A stretch of 64,000 bases of DNA from Letharia columbiana. Its lineage: Eukaryota > Ascomycota > Lecanoromycetes > Lecanorales > Parmeliaceae. Positions 12,901-24,358 of the stretch are shown here, piece after piece. The notes beneath the pieces were generated by a model. It was not told where the DNA came from, ran no database searches, and worked only from the letters and a program-made list of their open reading frames with translations. Made by a program: the position numbers and the translations under genes. The stretch spans positions 47,259-111,258 of the forward strand of contig NW_023501128.1 in the NCBI RefSeq assembly GCF_014066305.1. Reading direction: 5' to 3'. Positions within the stretch are counted from its first letter, which is position 1; each line of letters begins with the position of its first letter.

Positions 12901-14455
12901 AAAGGCTGCACTCTCAATAGAAGAAGAATTTCCCATAGGATCAAGAGCTTTTTTCCTTGGGGAGTTCAATTACGGCAGGCCTTTACAGGTTGTTGGCCAC
13001 ACAGCGAACAAAGCGGACCTGTGGGTCTCGACTGTGGCAGCAAAAGTCCCAGAGTTCGGCCGTCAGATAGTGAAGGATGCAGACCGTCACTCGCACTACA
13101 CCCCTTCGTTCGCGGTTGCAAAAACTTTAGGCCTGAACCCTCTCGTCCTCAGCAAGATTACCTCTTCTTTCCAAGTGGCTCTTGATGATAATAGGGTCAA
13201 TCTGGGCCTGAATCTGAAATTTGAAGCGAAGAAACTAAAGGTGCTTGGGTACTCGCGAAAAACGTCCGGCTGGGAGTTCAGCGAGAAGGCAGTCCAGCTG
13301 ATACAACAATACATGATCAAGTTCCCGGAATTCATCGCTGGAATACAACGGAACTCGCAAGGCAACGTTTATGACGCCACTGACTTCTACCCTCAATCCG
13401 AAGCGAAGGATAGGATAAAGGCCATACAGACTTGGCTCAAGGAGATTGAATCCAAAAGCTTTGAGAAAGTACCTCTGGACGCAGAGCAGCTGGACTCTGA
13501 AGCAGTCGGCAAGATCGAGCAGGCTGCCGATCAGGCCTTCCAGATGGATCCACCGGGAAAAGGTGTCAACAAGAAAATCAATGGCGCACCTAGGAACGCC
13601 CTATTGAAACCCTCAGATGCGGAGCAAAGACTGAGTCACCAGCGATTCTCGCTTGGCGATCGCGTAGTGTATGTCCAAGATTCAGGCCGAGTGCCGATAG
13701 CAACACGCGGGACAGTCGTTGGGAAGACGCGGACCTCAAGGACTGTTCTTCTCGATGTCGTCTTTGATGTCACCTTTATGAGTGGTACATCCTTGGAAAA
13801 CAGATGCTCGCCGTTTCGAGGATCTACCGTACCTATTCATACTGTATTAAATCTCACGGATCGTCAGGTGGTCGCCGGATCTCGTGCCGGCGAGCAAAAT
13901 CGGCCGCAAGCTCAAACGCAGCGGTTAACCGTAAATGTATACGGAGCGCCCCTTGGACCAAACGGTCGAGGGCAACTAGTTCCAGCACAGGTGCCAGGAC
14001 CTCTTCGAGGATCTTTCCGAGGAGCCGTGGCTGGACAGTCGAATGGATTTCGTGGTGGAGCCCCGAGGGGTCGAGGTGGTCCCGGCCGTATCGATGGGCA
14101 GGATGGGCAACAGCAAACACTTCCAATACGCAATCAACCGTCCGCGCAATTTAATGGCTCTCGTGGAAGAGGTGGACAGCCAAATAGCACGAGTGGCGGT
14201 CCTAACTCTCAGCAAATCAACCGAAACGTTTATGCAAGGCTGGACGGCGCCGAGGCTGACAATGCTGTGGCTCAAACCAATTCAGCCTTCCAGTCACGAT
14301 CATATGCAAATACGCCACCCCCAGCAAGTCTAGATAGCAGAGGAGGTGGTAGAGGAGGACGAGGCGTGGTCAGGGGCGGTCCTCATCGTGGAATCCTTCC
14401 AAGAGGAAGAGGAGCGCTACGAAGTAAAGCGACTGTGGTAGTACAGCAGCAGTAA
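9934..14455 (+). CDS. xrn1: 5'-3' exoribonuclease 1 (cytoplasmic Xrn1/Kem1/ExoA)
   Basis: Degrades decapped, 5'-monophosphorylated mRNA in the cytoplasm. Exons 9934-9959, 10009-10079, 10139-10447, 10498-11814 and 11877-14455 total 4302 nt (1433 aa). It opens with MGVPKFFRWMSERYP, the invariant XRN start. Catalytic-region motifs are YLDMNGIIHNC (about residue 33), MAIDGVAPRAKMNQQRARRF (about 84) and LSGHEVPGEGEHKIM (about 170), which carry acidic metal ligands and 5'-phosphate contacts. Xrn1 rather than nuclear Rat1 is indicated by HNCTH, the FDSNCITPGT context and a long C-terminal half with the SH3-like/D1-D4 region. The tail is rich in RGG/RG repeats (about residues 1240-1430), suited to RNA or condensate binding. 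The first two exons are short (26 and 71 nt), so the start depends on splicing; the motif match is decisive. Confidence 0.95.
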
Positions 14456-14994
14456 TGATTCCTAGAACATAGCGAAGGGGCCGGGCCATATATTCAGACA
14501 CCATTTGGTAGGGCAAAGTGGATGATTGGATGTCCACCGCGCGGTTCGCGCTGTCAAATTTCGGTCGGTTATCGAACCTTTACATATCCATCTAGATAGG
14601 ACCGTAATCCCGGGCGAGCCCCAGAGACTCCAGGTCTTTTTCCGCACGTACATCGCAGAATGCTTTGCTTGATCAGTCCATTCTTACATCTGCTTAGCAG
14701 ATTGAAAGGGCTACAGCCCAACCACATCTTCGTTCATTGGGTAATCCCCACATTTACACACATTATGGAACACGTACCCAAAAATAAGCAGATTGCCTTT
14801 TTCTTAGCCGCCAAATCTACAGCGCAATAGATATTTACATCCTTGACCACTGCAATCAGATACGAAGAACAAAGGTAAGCTATAATTATTGGCCTCAAAC
14901 CTGTGCCCGGGGATGGTCCTCGAATCTGCAGTCGCAGAGTCAGCAGCTTGACCAGATTGACGGCCCGGAACACTAGCAGGAAGCCAGATATAAC
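14456..14994. other. Convergent intergenic region, nothing recognised
   Basis: Separates the 3' ends of xrn1 and the DUF4243 gene. Only short frames without motifs. Confidence 0.45.
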
Positions 14995-16816
14995 TTACTG
15001 CTCCCAAGCTTGTGGGAATCCTGCTGATCTGACCCAAGCACCTCCAGTGTTTTCTGCGCCTTCTACACTGTCGATCGCTAAGAATATGGTCAGCCAATCC
15101 CAGGAGTGATCCTGTGGAAGCTTACCCATATGCCCGAGCTGCAACCACATGTCGCCTTTGATACGGAAAAGAGGGTCGTTCATACTATACGCTGCACAGA
15201 TGTTCTCCGCGTGTGCGAGAGCTCTGACGAGTTTAGCAGCATGGCCATCGTCGTCGAGGTGGAGTACACGGGTGACAATGCCGTCCCAAGAATCCTTTTC
15301 AACAACAGTGTCTTTCGCTGTTTCCGGGTGCTTGGGTTCATAGTCGTTGATGATGTCCATTCTCGGCTTTGGTGACCTTCTGGAAGCATACATACAGAGG
15401 TCGAGTCGTCCTTTCCACTCCAAGAGACGAGCCTTATTCTCGTCGGTTATCCAAGTCGCCTGCTTTGAGAATGCGTCATAAAATATTGAGCAATTGACGC
15501 AGTGCATGTAGTAAAAGTCGAATTTTATCGGCTTTGGTGGATACTGGGCTCCTCCGGTATAATAGACAGCCGCCTGAAGAATCTTGGAGTCAGTAGATCC
15601 CTTCTCGCTCGTGTCAAATCGGAGTCGTGAAATCGGTTCCGGGAGTGTTTTGTTCCTGCGACGAGTCTTGCAACTCAAAATGCAGCACGAATCAGGAAGA
15701 ACTGATTGCGGAAACACAACTCACGTTCGTCATTTCGCCTGTCTTCTCGATTACTGCACCTGGCATTACCTTCCATTCTTTGGCGATGCTTATCATCTCA
15801 TCGGGTGCACGGACCAGAATACCATCTCGGATTTTGTTCGAGTCGTCCCACTGGGCGGCTTCACTGAGTTTTTTGTTTGCACGTACTTCATCCAATAGCT
15901 CTACCATCGGCTTGCCTTTACCGGTTGAAGTGGCCGCTTTCTCAGCATCCAGCATGAATGGCCCTAGCCATGACTCATGTACGGCTGCTTGAGCAAGAGC
16001 TTCAGCAACGATTGCTGGCTGTTTAAATTCGACTCCGAAGCCTAAGTGAATCATCCTACAAATTCAGGAGTCAGCATGGCTTCTTTAGGGGAAGATATGG
16101 GCTGTGAGGCAAGCTCAGTGGGTGGTTTGCTCTTGGAGCGTGTCTTGCGATTCGAGATACGATGTCATTCGGAAACGAACTGCTCCATGGGTACACTCAC
16201 GGATGGAGGAAACCTTGGATAGTATTAGAAGGTATCTCTCCAATTGTCAGGCGCAAGGAGTGGTAGCTTACCGCCGTGTAAGCGTACGAGCATATCATCT
16301 GCCCGCTCATCACCTTTCAAGCAATACTCATTGATGACCACCTCGTAGCCTTTCTTGTCTATCTCGCCTTGAAAGAAGACAAGCCACTCATGGTAGTAGC
16401 GACCGCTGCCCAAATACTCTCGAAACTTCTCGTTATCATGAAGATCCTCCAGTATGGAGTCGGTGATTGGCTGCAGGGGTCGTTGATATTGTTTGTTGCT
16501 TTCATAATGCTTCTGTATCAGCTCCGGACCCGCGCCGAGAGCATACAATGTAAGAATGTGATGAGGAATGTGATCTATAGCCGCGCGTCAGAGAAGCCGG
16601 ACACCGATCTTTAATGGTGGACCGAAGCCAGGAAGAAGTAATACGAAGCGCAGACCTACTGTGGAAACCAGACGCATTGAAGAAACAATGGTGGTTCTCG
16701 AGGTCCTCCTGCAAGACATCGGATGCCTTGGCCGCAGATTCTTTCGTGACACCGGGGAGATGGAATATGCCACAATGGTCTGGAGACAGCTTCACTTGTG
16801 AAGCTGAGGCAGACAT
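14995..16816 (-). CDS. DUF4243 / questin oxidase-like protein (AflY/GedK family)
   Basis: Six exons on the minus strand: 16816-16660, 16574-16272, 16213-16201, 16055-15725, 15666-15126 and 15077-14995; 1428 nt, 475 aa, all phases consistent. Family signatures: FFNASGFHNHIPHHILTLYALGA at the first splice join, YYHEWLVFFQ, GFLHPMIHLGFGVEF across the tiny third exon, FYYMHCVNCSIFYDAF, WKGRLDLCMYASR, and the end SVEGAENTGGAWVRSAGF. Characterised relatives (GedK, AflY/HypA) are cofactor-poor oxidases acting on anthraquinone intermediates by Baeyer-Villiger-like ring cleavage. Here no polyketide synthase or tailoring enzyme lies nearby; the neighbours are xrn1 and XPB, so a role in secondary metabolism is not supported by context. 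The family has many uncharacterised housekeeping-located copies; substrate unknown. Confidence 0.85.
16201..16213 (-). other. 13-nt micro-exon of the DUF4243 gene
   Basis: Flanked by a CCAAG acceptor and a GTGAGT donor on the minus strand. It supplies GFLHP, which completes the conserved G-F-L-H-P-M-I-H-L motif with its neighbours; without it the frame is lost. Confidence 0.8.
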
Positions 16817-17432
16817 GTTGGTATGATGCCGGAGGCTACGGATTCTGTAGACGACCGATGCCCTCTTTACCTAGACGAGAAGAAGAAGGGGCAGATTGGA
16901 CGTATCAGAGGATGATCAAGGAGCGCAATCCATCTTTTGCCATGGGAGATTTACAAAATGCAAAAGGGGAAAGGGGAAAGAATAGGTATTTTCAACACCA
17001 GGTATGTTGTACCAGATGCTTTCCCCGCTCTGGTGCTGTCTGATGACGTCTTACTGCTTGCTTGCCTGAACACTGCTGGCATCATTTCGCTCTGGTCCCT
17101 CCCTGATCATGTCCTACCGCTTGCTTGCCTGCTGGCATAAAAAGGTGAGTGGTCAGGAAACTATCCCTACCTACCATAGGCGTAGCTGCACTATGGTAGT
17201 GTATCCTGCTTACCAAAGTACCGCCAGATTCGGCACCGAGAAAGTGCCGAGAAGTCGCCATCTTCACGTGTCCGAAAGGGATCTTCCATGATTGGGTTGA
17301 GGGCAGAGAGGGTCTAGTTGCTTTTTTCTTTGTTTCACTTGCTTTCTATTCTTCCCTGCAAACGTCCCCTCAAGCAAGGACTATCCTCCTGCAAACGCCA
17401 TCGCTATGCAATTAAATTCAATGGTTTGGATG
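16817..17432. other. Intergenic region, promoter of DUF4243 gene and 3' flank of XPB
   Basis: Contains an imperfect direct repeat: TGCTTGCTTGCCTG at 17055-17068 and CGCTTGCTTGCCTG at 17119-17132, with GTCT or GTCC followed by a C/T-rich stretch around both. No gene recognised. Confidence 0.45.
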
Positions 17433-19946
17433 CTACGTATTCTCCTCCAGCCGCTGTTGCTTCCGCCTCTGCTGCTCCCGGGCCATCTTTTTGAAAAGGG
17501 GGTTGTGCTTGCCCTTCAGCTCCTTGTTCCTGCTCTTGTTGTACTCGATGTAGGCCATATCTTGGCCGCCACTGAGATCACTGAGCATGCCCGCCGTCCG
17601 CTTCGCGCCTTTCTTGCCGACCATGCCACCTTTTCCTTTAGTACCGCTGGAGCGTGCCGAGAAGAGATCGTCGTCCACCTTTTCCACGTCTGCCGATGTT
17701 TCGTTCTGCAGCATAACCTCCTGCAGTAGCTCCCTTCTCTCTGCTGGTGATGCGTATGCTAGACCGGGCAGGTTCTCGATGCCTTGCAGATGCGTGATCA
17801 CCTTGAAAGCATAGCCCTGATCGACCAAGAAAGCCTGTCTCTTCGAAGAATAATACATTTCTTGCGTGTCTTTTGACACTAGAGAATAAAAGAACGCATT
17901 GAATCCTTCGTCATTTCGTCGTTTTGCTCGAAGAATGCGGCCCAGACGCTGCGCTTCTTGGCGACGGGAACCATAATGTGACGAGATCTGGATCAGACAA
18001 GTCGCTTCTGGGAGATCGAGTGACGTGTCTCCAATCTTTGACAGGAAGATGGTGTTGACAAGTTCGCTGTGTTGGAAATTTTCCAACACCCGCAGGCGTT
18101 CGGTTTGAGGTGTGCCGCCATAAATGTAGAATTTCTTCAACTTGAGGGCGTAAGCTTTTAAAGCGAAGACATTGTCGGAGAAGACGATGACTTTGTCTCC
18201 GCGCTTCTCATGATAGTCAATCAGGAATTGACAGGCCTGAAATTTTCGAGGATTCATGATGTACAGCAGCGCTCTCTTGCGAGAAGTCTCTCGTAGATAC
18301 TCCTGGTAGAATTCGGTCGTCATTGGACACCACACTTCCGCACATTGTACCTTTGCGATATGTCCTTGGTCAGCTAATTCCATCCAATTTGCCTCGTAGA
18401 GCTTGGGACCAATCAAGAAATTGAGATCTGTAATTTTGTCGTCCTCACGTAGCAGTGTGGCTGTAAGACCAAGTTTCGAATGCGTTGCTATGGAATGCGT
18501 GACCCTTCTGAAGATAGAAGCAGGGACGACATGCACTTCATCGAGTATCATGAGTCCCCACTCCCTCTCTTGCATGAATTCCATCATCTTCCCTGCATCA
18601 TAAGACCTCGACCTTGTCTGCGTGACCATTGAGTACGTAGAAATGATAATGCCAGTACTTTTCGAAAATCTTTCTTTGTGATCAGATGTAAATATTGCGA
18701 TGTCGTTCGGGGACACATTGCTCCACTTCAAAAACTCTGATCTCCACTGTACTACAGACATTGAGCTTGTGCAGAGTATCACGATACCTTTCCTGATGGT
18801 ACAGGCCGCTGTGATCCCTACCAGAGTCTTCCCTGCACCACATGGTAGCACTATGATTCCACTGCGAGCTCGACCATTGCTGAACATCTTGCTCAAACTT
18901 TTTTCCTGGTAGGTACGAATCGTGGTATTTGGTTTCAGGTCTATATCCAGATTGGGGTTGACTTGGTCGTTGTGAAAGTCATACTCCTCGAGAACAGGAT
19001 ATCCAAGATCGAGGCACCTTTTCTGGACCGCCTCGACGCCCCCTGCCGGTATTTCTACTGAATGAATATGCTTCTCATCGTCATCGTCGTCGTCGTCGTC
19101 ATCTTCTCGTAGAGTCATGTAGATATCATCCTCTTTGGCTACTCCGCCTTGGCCATCCGTGATCTGCTGTTGAGAACCGGGCTGCTGTTTGACGCCAGCA
19201 GCATCCTTAGTGCCAGGAATGACGAGTCCACCCAGTTTCGGAGCCTTCTCTGTGATGATGCCTTCTTCCTGCCCTGTTCGTTGAGCACCAATAACTTCAT
19301 CCTGCACCAGCCTTTGCAACACTTTGTTATCAGGCGTCTCAAGAAAATACCGGTTATGTTTGAGTACTAGCTTGACCTTTCCAAATGCTTGAGTGCATCC
19401 CAGGATGAAGCTCTTGATCTCCTCCGGCAAAGGCGTTTTTGACAGACGATCAAGGAAATTGATGATGTCTTGAGGAACAAGACCAACAGATACAGCGGCA
19501 TAAAGGCTATGCACTGTCAGGGCATACTCGTGTAGAAACTCCGGTCGAGACAAAGGCTCAGCAATCGTCGTCAGAAAGTCTTGAGCCTGAGCAGCCAGAG
19601 GGGAGAAACTCTCCAGAGTAATCCTGGCCTTCTTGGCGTCAACCCATAACGGGCGATTCTCGTGATCAGGTTTGAGACTCAAATATGACAGGTTACTGAT
19701 GCCGCTAGTCTTGGCTTCACGATCAAGCGTTCGACTTTGCTCCTTACTTCGGCTCTTCAAAGAGTCGGCAGAGAATGTCTTGACGGCCTTGCTGAGGTTC
19801 TCGGCTTCGCTTTCACTGGCCTCTGAACCGTCGGCTGAGTACTCATCACTGCTGCCAATACTCTGAGGTGTAGCCGCACCTGAGGCGGATCTCTTTGCAG
19901 GTCTCGAGTTTCGTGAAGTCGTAGAAGCCTTGCGCTTAGATGCCAT
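17433..19946 (-). CDS. ssl2: TFIIH DNA helicase/translocase XPB (Ssl2/Rad25)
   Basis: 3'-5' translocase of the TFIIH core, which opens promoters for RNA polymerase II and DNA around lesions in nucleotide excision repair. A single intronless frame of 837 aa from the ATG at 19946. Helicase motifs: [11 protein letters not shown] (Walker A), LDEVHVVPA (DEVH box), [13 protein letters not shown] and [17 protein letters not shown] motif VI, read as [13 protein letters not shown]. An N-terminal XPB-type damage-recognition-like region (about residues 80-230) precedes an Asp-rich linker around residues 300-310. The C-terminus is Lys/Arg-rich, ending in [15 protein letters not shown]. The frame stays open 60 codons further upstream to another ATG (20126); I prefer MASKRKAST because it starts a typical basic N-terminus. 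Divergent from the small membrane-protein gene with 251 bp between starts. Confidence 0.95.
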   Translation of the reverse strand: MASKRKASTTSRNSRPAKRSASGAATPQSIGSSDEYSADGSEASESEAENLSKAVKTFSADSLKSRSKEQSRTLDREAKTSGISNLSYLSLKPDHENRPLWVDAKKARITLESFSPLAAQAQDFLTTIAEPLSRPEFLHEYALTVHSLYAAVSVGLVPQDIINFLDRLSKTPLPEEIKSFILGCTQAFGKVKLVLKHNRYFLETPDNKVLQRLVQDEVIGAQRTGQEEGIITEKAPKLGGLVIPGTKDAAGVKQQPGSQQQITDGQGGVAKEDDIYMTLREDDDDDDDDDEKHIHSVEIPAGGVEAVQKRCLDLGYPVLEEYDFHNDQVNPNLDIDLKPNTTIRTYQEKSLSKMFSNGRARSGIIVLPCGAGKTLVGITAACTIRKGIVILCTSSMSVVQWRSEFLKWSNVSPNDIAIFTSDHKERFSKSTGIIISTYSMVTQTRSRSYDAGKMMEFMQEREWGLMILDEVHVVPASIFRRVTHSIATHSKLGLTATLLREDDKITDLNFLIGPKLYEANWMELADQGHIAKVQCAEVWCPMTTEFYQEYLRETSRKRALLYIMNPRKFQACQFLIDYHEKRGDKVIVFSDNVFALKAYALKLKKFYIYGGTPQTERLRVLENFQHSELVNTIFLSKIGDTSLDLPEATCLIQISSHYGSRRQEAQRLGRILRAKRRNDEGFNAFFYSLVSKDTQEMYYSSKRQAFLVDQGYAFKVITHLQGIENLPGLAYASPAERRELLQEVMLQNETSADVEKVDDDLFSARSSGTKGKGGMVGKKGAKRTAGMLSDLSGGQDMAYIEYNKSRNKELKGKHNPLFKKMAREQQRRKQQRLEENT

Positions 19947-20197
19947 AACTGTTTGCGGACGAGGACCAGCTGCGACGCTAAACAGTGCTTGCCGTAACAG
20001 AACCCTACGACGGTCCTGTGGCAGCTTGCGACTTCTTACGGCGACATGTCTGCCGCAGAAGACTTGGTTATGAACTGAAGTTGGCTGAGTCAGTGTGGAA
20101 TGTCTGCCAAGACTTAGCGGCTTCAAATCGCGCTAAGTGAAATTCCTTGGGACTTCTCCTCCGCGACAACATTAGTCTGACTAAATCACCGTGAAAG

Positions 20198-20704
20198 ATG
20201 AATACAGTACGTTTTCTTCCCTACTTACAAGTTCAGCGGCTAATTAATCAGATCCGGTCAACATGGTAGGTCTTAGACGCAGGAAGACAATTTAAAGGAG
20301 CTCATAGATTCATTATAGGATTGGCTGGGGTGCCTTGATCATTGGTATAAAGTGCTGGAACTCTAAAGTGTGTCTCTTGCTAATTTACGATGCTAGCCGG
20401 TGGAGGTGCCTACGTCTTCGCTAAGCGTTCCGTAAATGCTGATAAGAAAGCCCGCCACGAGGAGGAAATGAAGCGGCGGCGATTGAAGGACGCCCTCGAC
20501 GCGGAGTTCTACGCAAAGCCTCCCAGCCCGAAGCAGGGCCACAAAAGGCCGCACGATCATGCCAACAGCCCCAGTACCGAGGCCAGCCACGATCCTGCGC
20601 CAACGGAGCATCCTCTAGAAAATGGAGGTATCAAGGATCAGGAGGAGGCCAGATATGTCGCGAGTAAGCCTTATAAATCAAAAAAAGGTGATAGATTTAG
20701 TTAA
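20198..20704 (+). CDS. Small single-pass membrane protein, four exons
   Basis: Exons 20198-20206 (9 nt), 20252-20265 (14 nt), 20319-20344 (26 nt) and 20397-20704 give 357 nt, 118 aa. The N-terminus reads MNTIRSTWIGWGALIIAGGG, then AYVFAKRSVNADKKARHEEE. The segment from WIGWGALIIAGGGAYVFA is a short transmembrane helix followed by a basic/charged coiled segment (RHEEEMKRRRLKDALD), so the bulk probably faces one side of a membrane, perhaps the inner mitochondrial membrane (inference). The rest is low-complexity and polar. It resembles a conserved short fungal protein with an AGGGAY.FAKRS.NADR core; function unknown to me. All four splice joins keep the frame, and each intron has GT-AG ends. Confidence 0.75.
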
Positions 20705-21685
20705 AGGGTGGAGGGTAGGGCATGGCGTTTGATATGTTGGTACTGAGAGAGGAGGCTGCACTCTGCGCACTGAAAGGTGGAAACATTCAACGGACCTTAA
20801 AGGCGCAAGGACAGCTGGTAGCGGCCATCGCAATAACTCAACACTCGTCATGAAAAAGCCCTGAAAGGCAGGCACCGCACTAGCTAGGGGATTCATTTCT
20901 ATTGTGTGCCATCACTGGGGTGTTCATACCGCCTTCGCGTCTAAAATCCTATGATGGAATTGCACCATGGACGATCGATAGCAACCGCATACTTCGGTCA
21001 TTCTCTCCTAGCGACTTCCCATCGACTCTCGTTGAAGACGTTGGCTTGCTGAGCACCCATCCGCGTTCGGATTTACTCAAAGGCATTCACCTTGTCTATG
21101 GTACCAGCAAAAAGCTGCATTGCGCAAAAAATTGCTTTTCCAACTAACCGAAGTCACAATGTCTACGCGAAAAGTATGAAGGGATTTCATGAACACCGCG
21201 AAGTAGTTTCGGAATCAGAATTCTGACGAGTGCAGGAGTTGCGCGGGGAGTGGCACAGGAATATGTGCCTTATGCACAGCATGCTGCTGCAGGCCACTTG
21301 ACAGTGTGGAAGAGTCATGACAGCATGGCTTCAACCATGCTGTCAAGGTCTGACAGCTGGCAAGCATCAAGCGTATTTACCTCAAATTTTGGTCGTTCAA
21401 TGGTCCTCGCCATCTTTAAACTCTTTGTCTACGTTCTCCCCACGGCGATGTAGTCGTAGACAGTGGAAGTGACCCTCTTACGATAGAGGATAAGTGGAGT
21501 GATATTCCGACCCCTCGGCCGTCCTCGAGGGCGATGTTCAAAGCGGACCAACATTTTGCCGAGGAAAGCAGCAAAGCTTACACTTCATCTGTACTCACTC
21601 GTACTTCATGCCTTCAATTTTCAATTCGAAGAACCTTACAGGCTTGCTGCTGTGCTAGGGTAATTCTAATGTATTGCCAATCATA
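20705..21685. other. Intergenic region with a short perfect hairpin
   Basis: About 1 kb upstream of the CID gene. At 21318-21345 there is an 11-bp perfect inverted repeat, TGACAGCATGG / CCATGCTGTCA, around a 6-nt loop. No gene recognised. Confidence 0.45.
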
Positions 21686-23509
21686 ATGGCATCTCACTCC
21701 TTGGCAATTGCCAAAGCATCATTAGCAGCTGGCATGATCAGACCGGATCCGACATCAGTTCCCAAATTGGAAATTGCTCGCTTTCACACTCTCCTTGAGG
21801 CTGTGCTAAGGCAATGCTCTTCGGCAAACATCCAGGTTTGACGGCTACATCTGAATGGATGATGAGATAGCTAAATGGAATCCTGAGAACAGCTGTGTAA
21901 AGATTGGCTACTGAAGAACATCATACCATCTGCTGCCCGGACCACCGCCATTGGGAAATACCTCGTTGCGCTTTCCCTGTCATTTGCGAAGGCCGCATAT
22001 GGAGATGATCAGAAGCCAGCCAGGGAGACGGCTCCGTCCGCACCGCGAAGACAGCTTCATGTCTTGTATCTATTGAACGATTTGCTTCATCACACCAAAT
22101 ACCATATCGAGTCGCCTTCCGCATATTCTATAATGAATGAAAATTTCCAGTCTTGTCTTGTGGATTTGTTCGGAGCTGCATCTGCCTACAGCTTGAAGGT
22201 GTACGTCAAGCAACACAAATGTATTACAGATCTCCTCGATATTTGGGAAGGGCAGGGCTACTACCAGTCTTCATACATTCAGAAACTAAGAGACACAGCC
22301 TCCGCCGCTTCCAAAGTTGGCCACGCGAACACGGACGAGGATACAAAACTCTCGGGAGAGGCCTTGAGCGAGGAGAGAAAAGATGCACCTTATATTCTTC
22401 CACCTTCCCATGGCGATCCTCTGACCCCGTTCTATGACTTACCTGCTGGTAACATGATGCCTCATGTCATGCCGAACTCAGCCAGAGCCGTCAACCCTCA
22501 GCTTGTGAAAGCACTGCAGTTTACAGCAGGACCAGCAGATGAGAATCTGGTGAAAGCGGTGAAGGACTTTTTGAAAAACGTGGATTCGCTAGATGCACAT
22601 GGCTTTGAAGGTCGACAAGATGATATGGATATCGATGAGTTGGGTCAGTCAGTCTTGGGCGACGAGGTCACAGGGAACATTTTGGAGGGCGAGGGATACT
22701 ATGGGTGGTCCAAAGCATTTTGTGAGAAAATGAAGAAGAGAGGAGTAGGCCTTGGAGATATTGGAAAGATTATGGGGCGTGCTGGAAGCATCGACAGAAG
22801 TTTGAGTCCCCGCAAGAGGAGAAGATACAGCGATGCTGGCAGCAGCAGGAGCCGGGACAGGACCATGGACAGAAGTCGGTCGAGTTCATTGTCATCAGAT
22901 CAAGGTTCGAGGCGTCGGGATAGCCAGCGACCATCTTCAAAGTCAAGAAATTTATCAAGAGAGCGAAGACGATACCGCAGCCTGCGCAGCCGCTCCCGAT
23001 CAAGATCTCCGCCGTACTCACCGCCGCAGACGGTTTCAGTCTTTCAAAGACCACCGCCGCCAGCAAGTCCACAGCCCATGCAACAAACACAGGCTCGAAG
23101 GCCTTCCCCACCATCTTCCATGCCTTTCCAACACCCATTCTCGAAAGGTTTCCCACTCGGTCCTGGAGCGGTTCCTATTCCTCCTCCGCCACCTCCTAAC
23201 TATCACGGTCCGTGGCCACCACCACCACCACCCATGCCGAACCTCAACAGAGTGAACGCGGTGCCGGCGCCGGCCCCACCAACAGGCCCCAAGATAGGTC
23301 AAAATCACGGTGCAGCTGCAACTCAACGAGGCTCCCACTCCGGCCTTCAAAGCCAAGCGCCGCAGAACTTTGGCGGCTGGGGTCAGCAGCAATTAGGCCA
23401 TGTCAGTGAATTTCCTTATGGGGACCGTGGTGGCACACAGCAGCCATTCAATGGAAATATTCAGAACAGTAGGGGCCGAGGATATGGCCGAGGAGGATGG
23501 ACCAGGTAG
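21686..23509 (+). CDS. CID (CTD-interacting) domain, SR/proline-rich RNA-processing protein
   Basis: Exons 21686-21835 and 21893-23509, 588 aa. The N-terminal ~145 residues form a CID/RPR fold: KLEIARFHTLLEAVLRQCSS, CKDWLLKNIIPSA, LHVLYLLNDLLHHT and a later YVKQHKCITDLLDIWEGQGYY. CID proteins bind the phosphorylated C-terminal repeat of RNA polymerase II or related peptides and couple transcription to RNA processing. A middle part with WSKAFCEKMKKRG is followed by an RS-rich block (about residues 325-380), proline runs such as PIPPPPPPNYHGPWPPPPPP, and an RG-rich C-terminus. The order CID - RS - polyPro recalls CHERP/SCAF-like splicing factors; no SURP or G-patch domain is seen, so it is not a full CHERP orthologue. 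The intron donor GTTTGA is weak but removal restores Q-L-C-K-D-W. Confidence 0.82.
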
Positions 23510-23859
23510 CAATAGTTCAGACGGGCTCATGTACGATCATCAACATGCTAACGCTTCCCTGGAACCCAAATCAAAGGCTACTTTCAGCGTCACAACAAGC
23601 AGGCACAAGTGTACGAAGCTCGTATCTTCCTGCGCGTTTGGCCATTTTCATTACGCTGAGCATGCGGATGCCAGGGATACGAAGGGGAAAAAGCTGTGTA
23701 CAGGAAGGGTTAAGGCAAGAATGGTTGCAGGGCGTGGAGGTGATTCGCTGGTGGGTCTTGTGCCTGACTATGTGACGAGGGTCTTTGGTAGATCTAGTGA
23801 AAGATAGCCGGTTGAGATGATGACATGGTCGTTCCTTACGTGTGAGAAGGCTCAGTACT
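23510..23859. other. 3' flank of the CID gene
   Basis: Open frames on both strands overlap here but show no motif. Ordinary composition, ending where repeat sequence begins. Confidence 0.4.
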
Positions 23860-24029
23860 AGAGTCAAAGCTCGATATAGCGGAATTCGAGTTAACGGAAC
23901 TTTCGCCATAGCGGAGAAACTCCGCAGATTCCACACAAATCCCATACAAATAAGGGAAACTCTCGCTACAACTCTACAACGGAATAATTTCTTCAAATTA
24001 ACGGAATGGTTGAAACTTCTACAAGCCTT

Positions 24030-24240
24030 CTAGGCCTTTAATAGCCCCTTCACCTATAAAAATCGACGAAGGGCTATCAAAGATAGTCAAAGGAAGGCTC
24101 TACGGGCTTGGTACAAGGACGAATCCAATGGGAAGCAAACTCTTGACTCCTGTGGCTATTAGTGGTAGTAGGAATTCGGAGATATAGGTGAAGCGTAAAA
24201 GGAACTGCAACTTCGTAAGGTTATTGGGCTACGTCAGGGT
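24030..24240 (+). pseudogene. pogo/Fot1-type transposase remnant (CENP-B N-terminal HTH)
   Basis: In one forward frame NRRRAIKDSQRKALRAWYKD resembles the first helix-turn-helix of pogo/Tigger and CENP-B proteins, where a basic residue pair, I.D.Q..AL..W and a downstream aromatic-rich W(F)..EFG segment are typical. Three in-frame stops lie directly after (CGY*W**EFG), so it is dead. It lies in a patch with the recurring hexamer-like string ACGGAA. Confidence 0.5.
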
Positions 24241-24358
24241 AAGTTAAATAGCTAATTTGGAGCGAAATAAATGAATTTGATAGCCATCAAGTGGTATTTT
24301 TTTATATATAGGGCTAGGGCTATCTACTAGCGTACTTTCATTATTACGGAATTAGTCT

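Noticed and set aside
14995..16816. Secondary-metabolite cluster around the DUF4243 gene
   Set aside because: Neighbours are xrn1 and XPB; no polyketide synthase, P450, transcription factor or transporter adjoins it.
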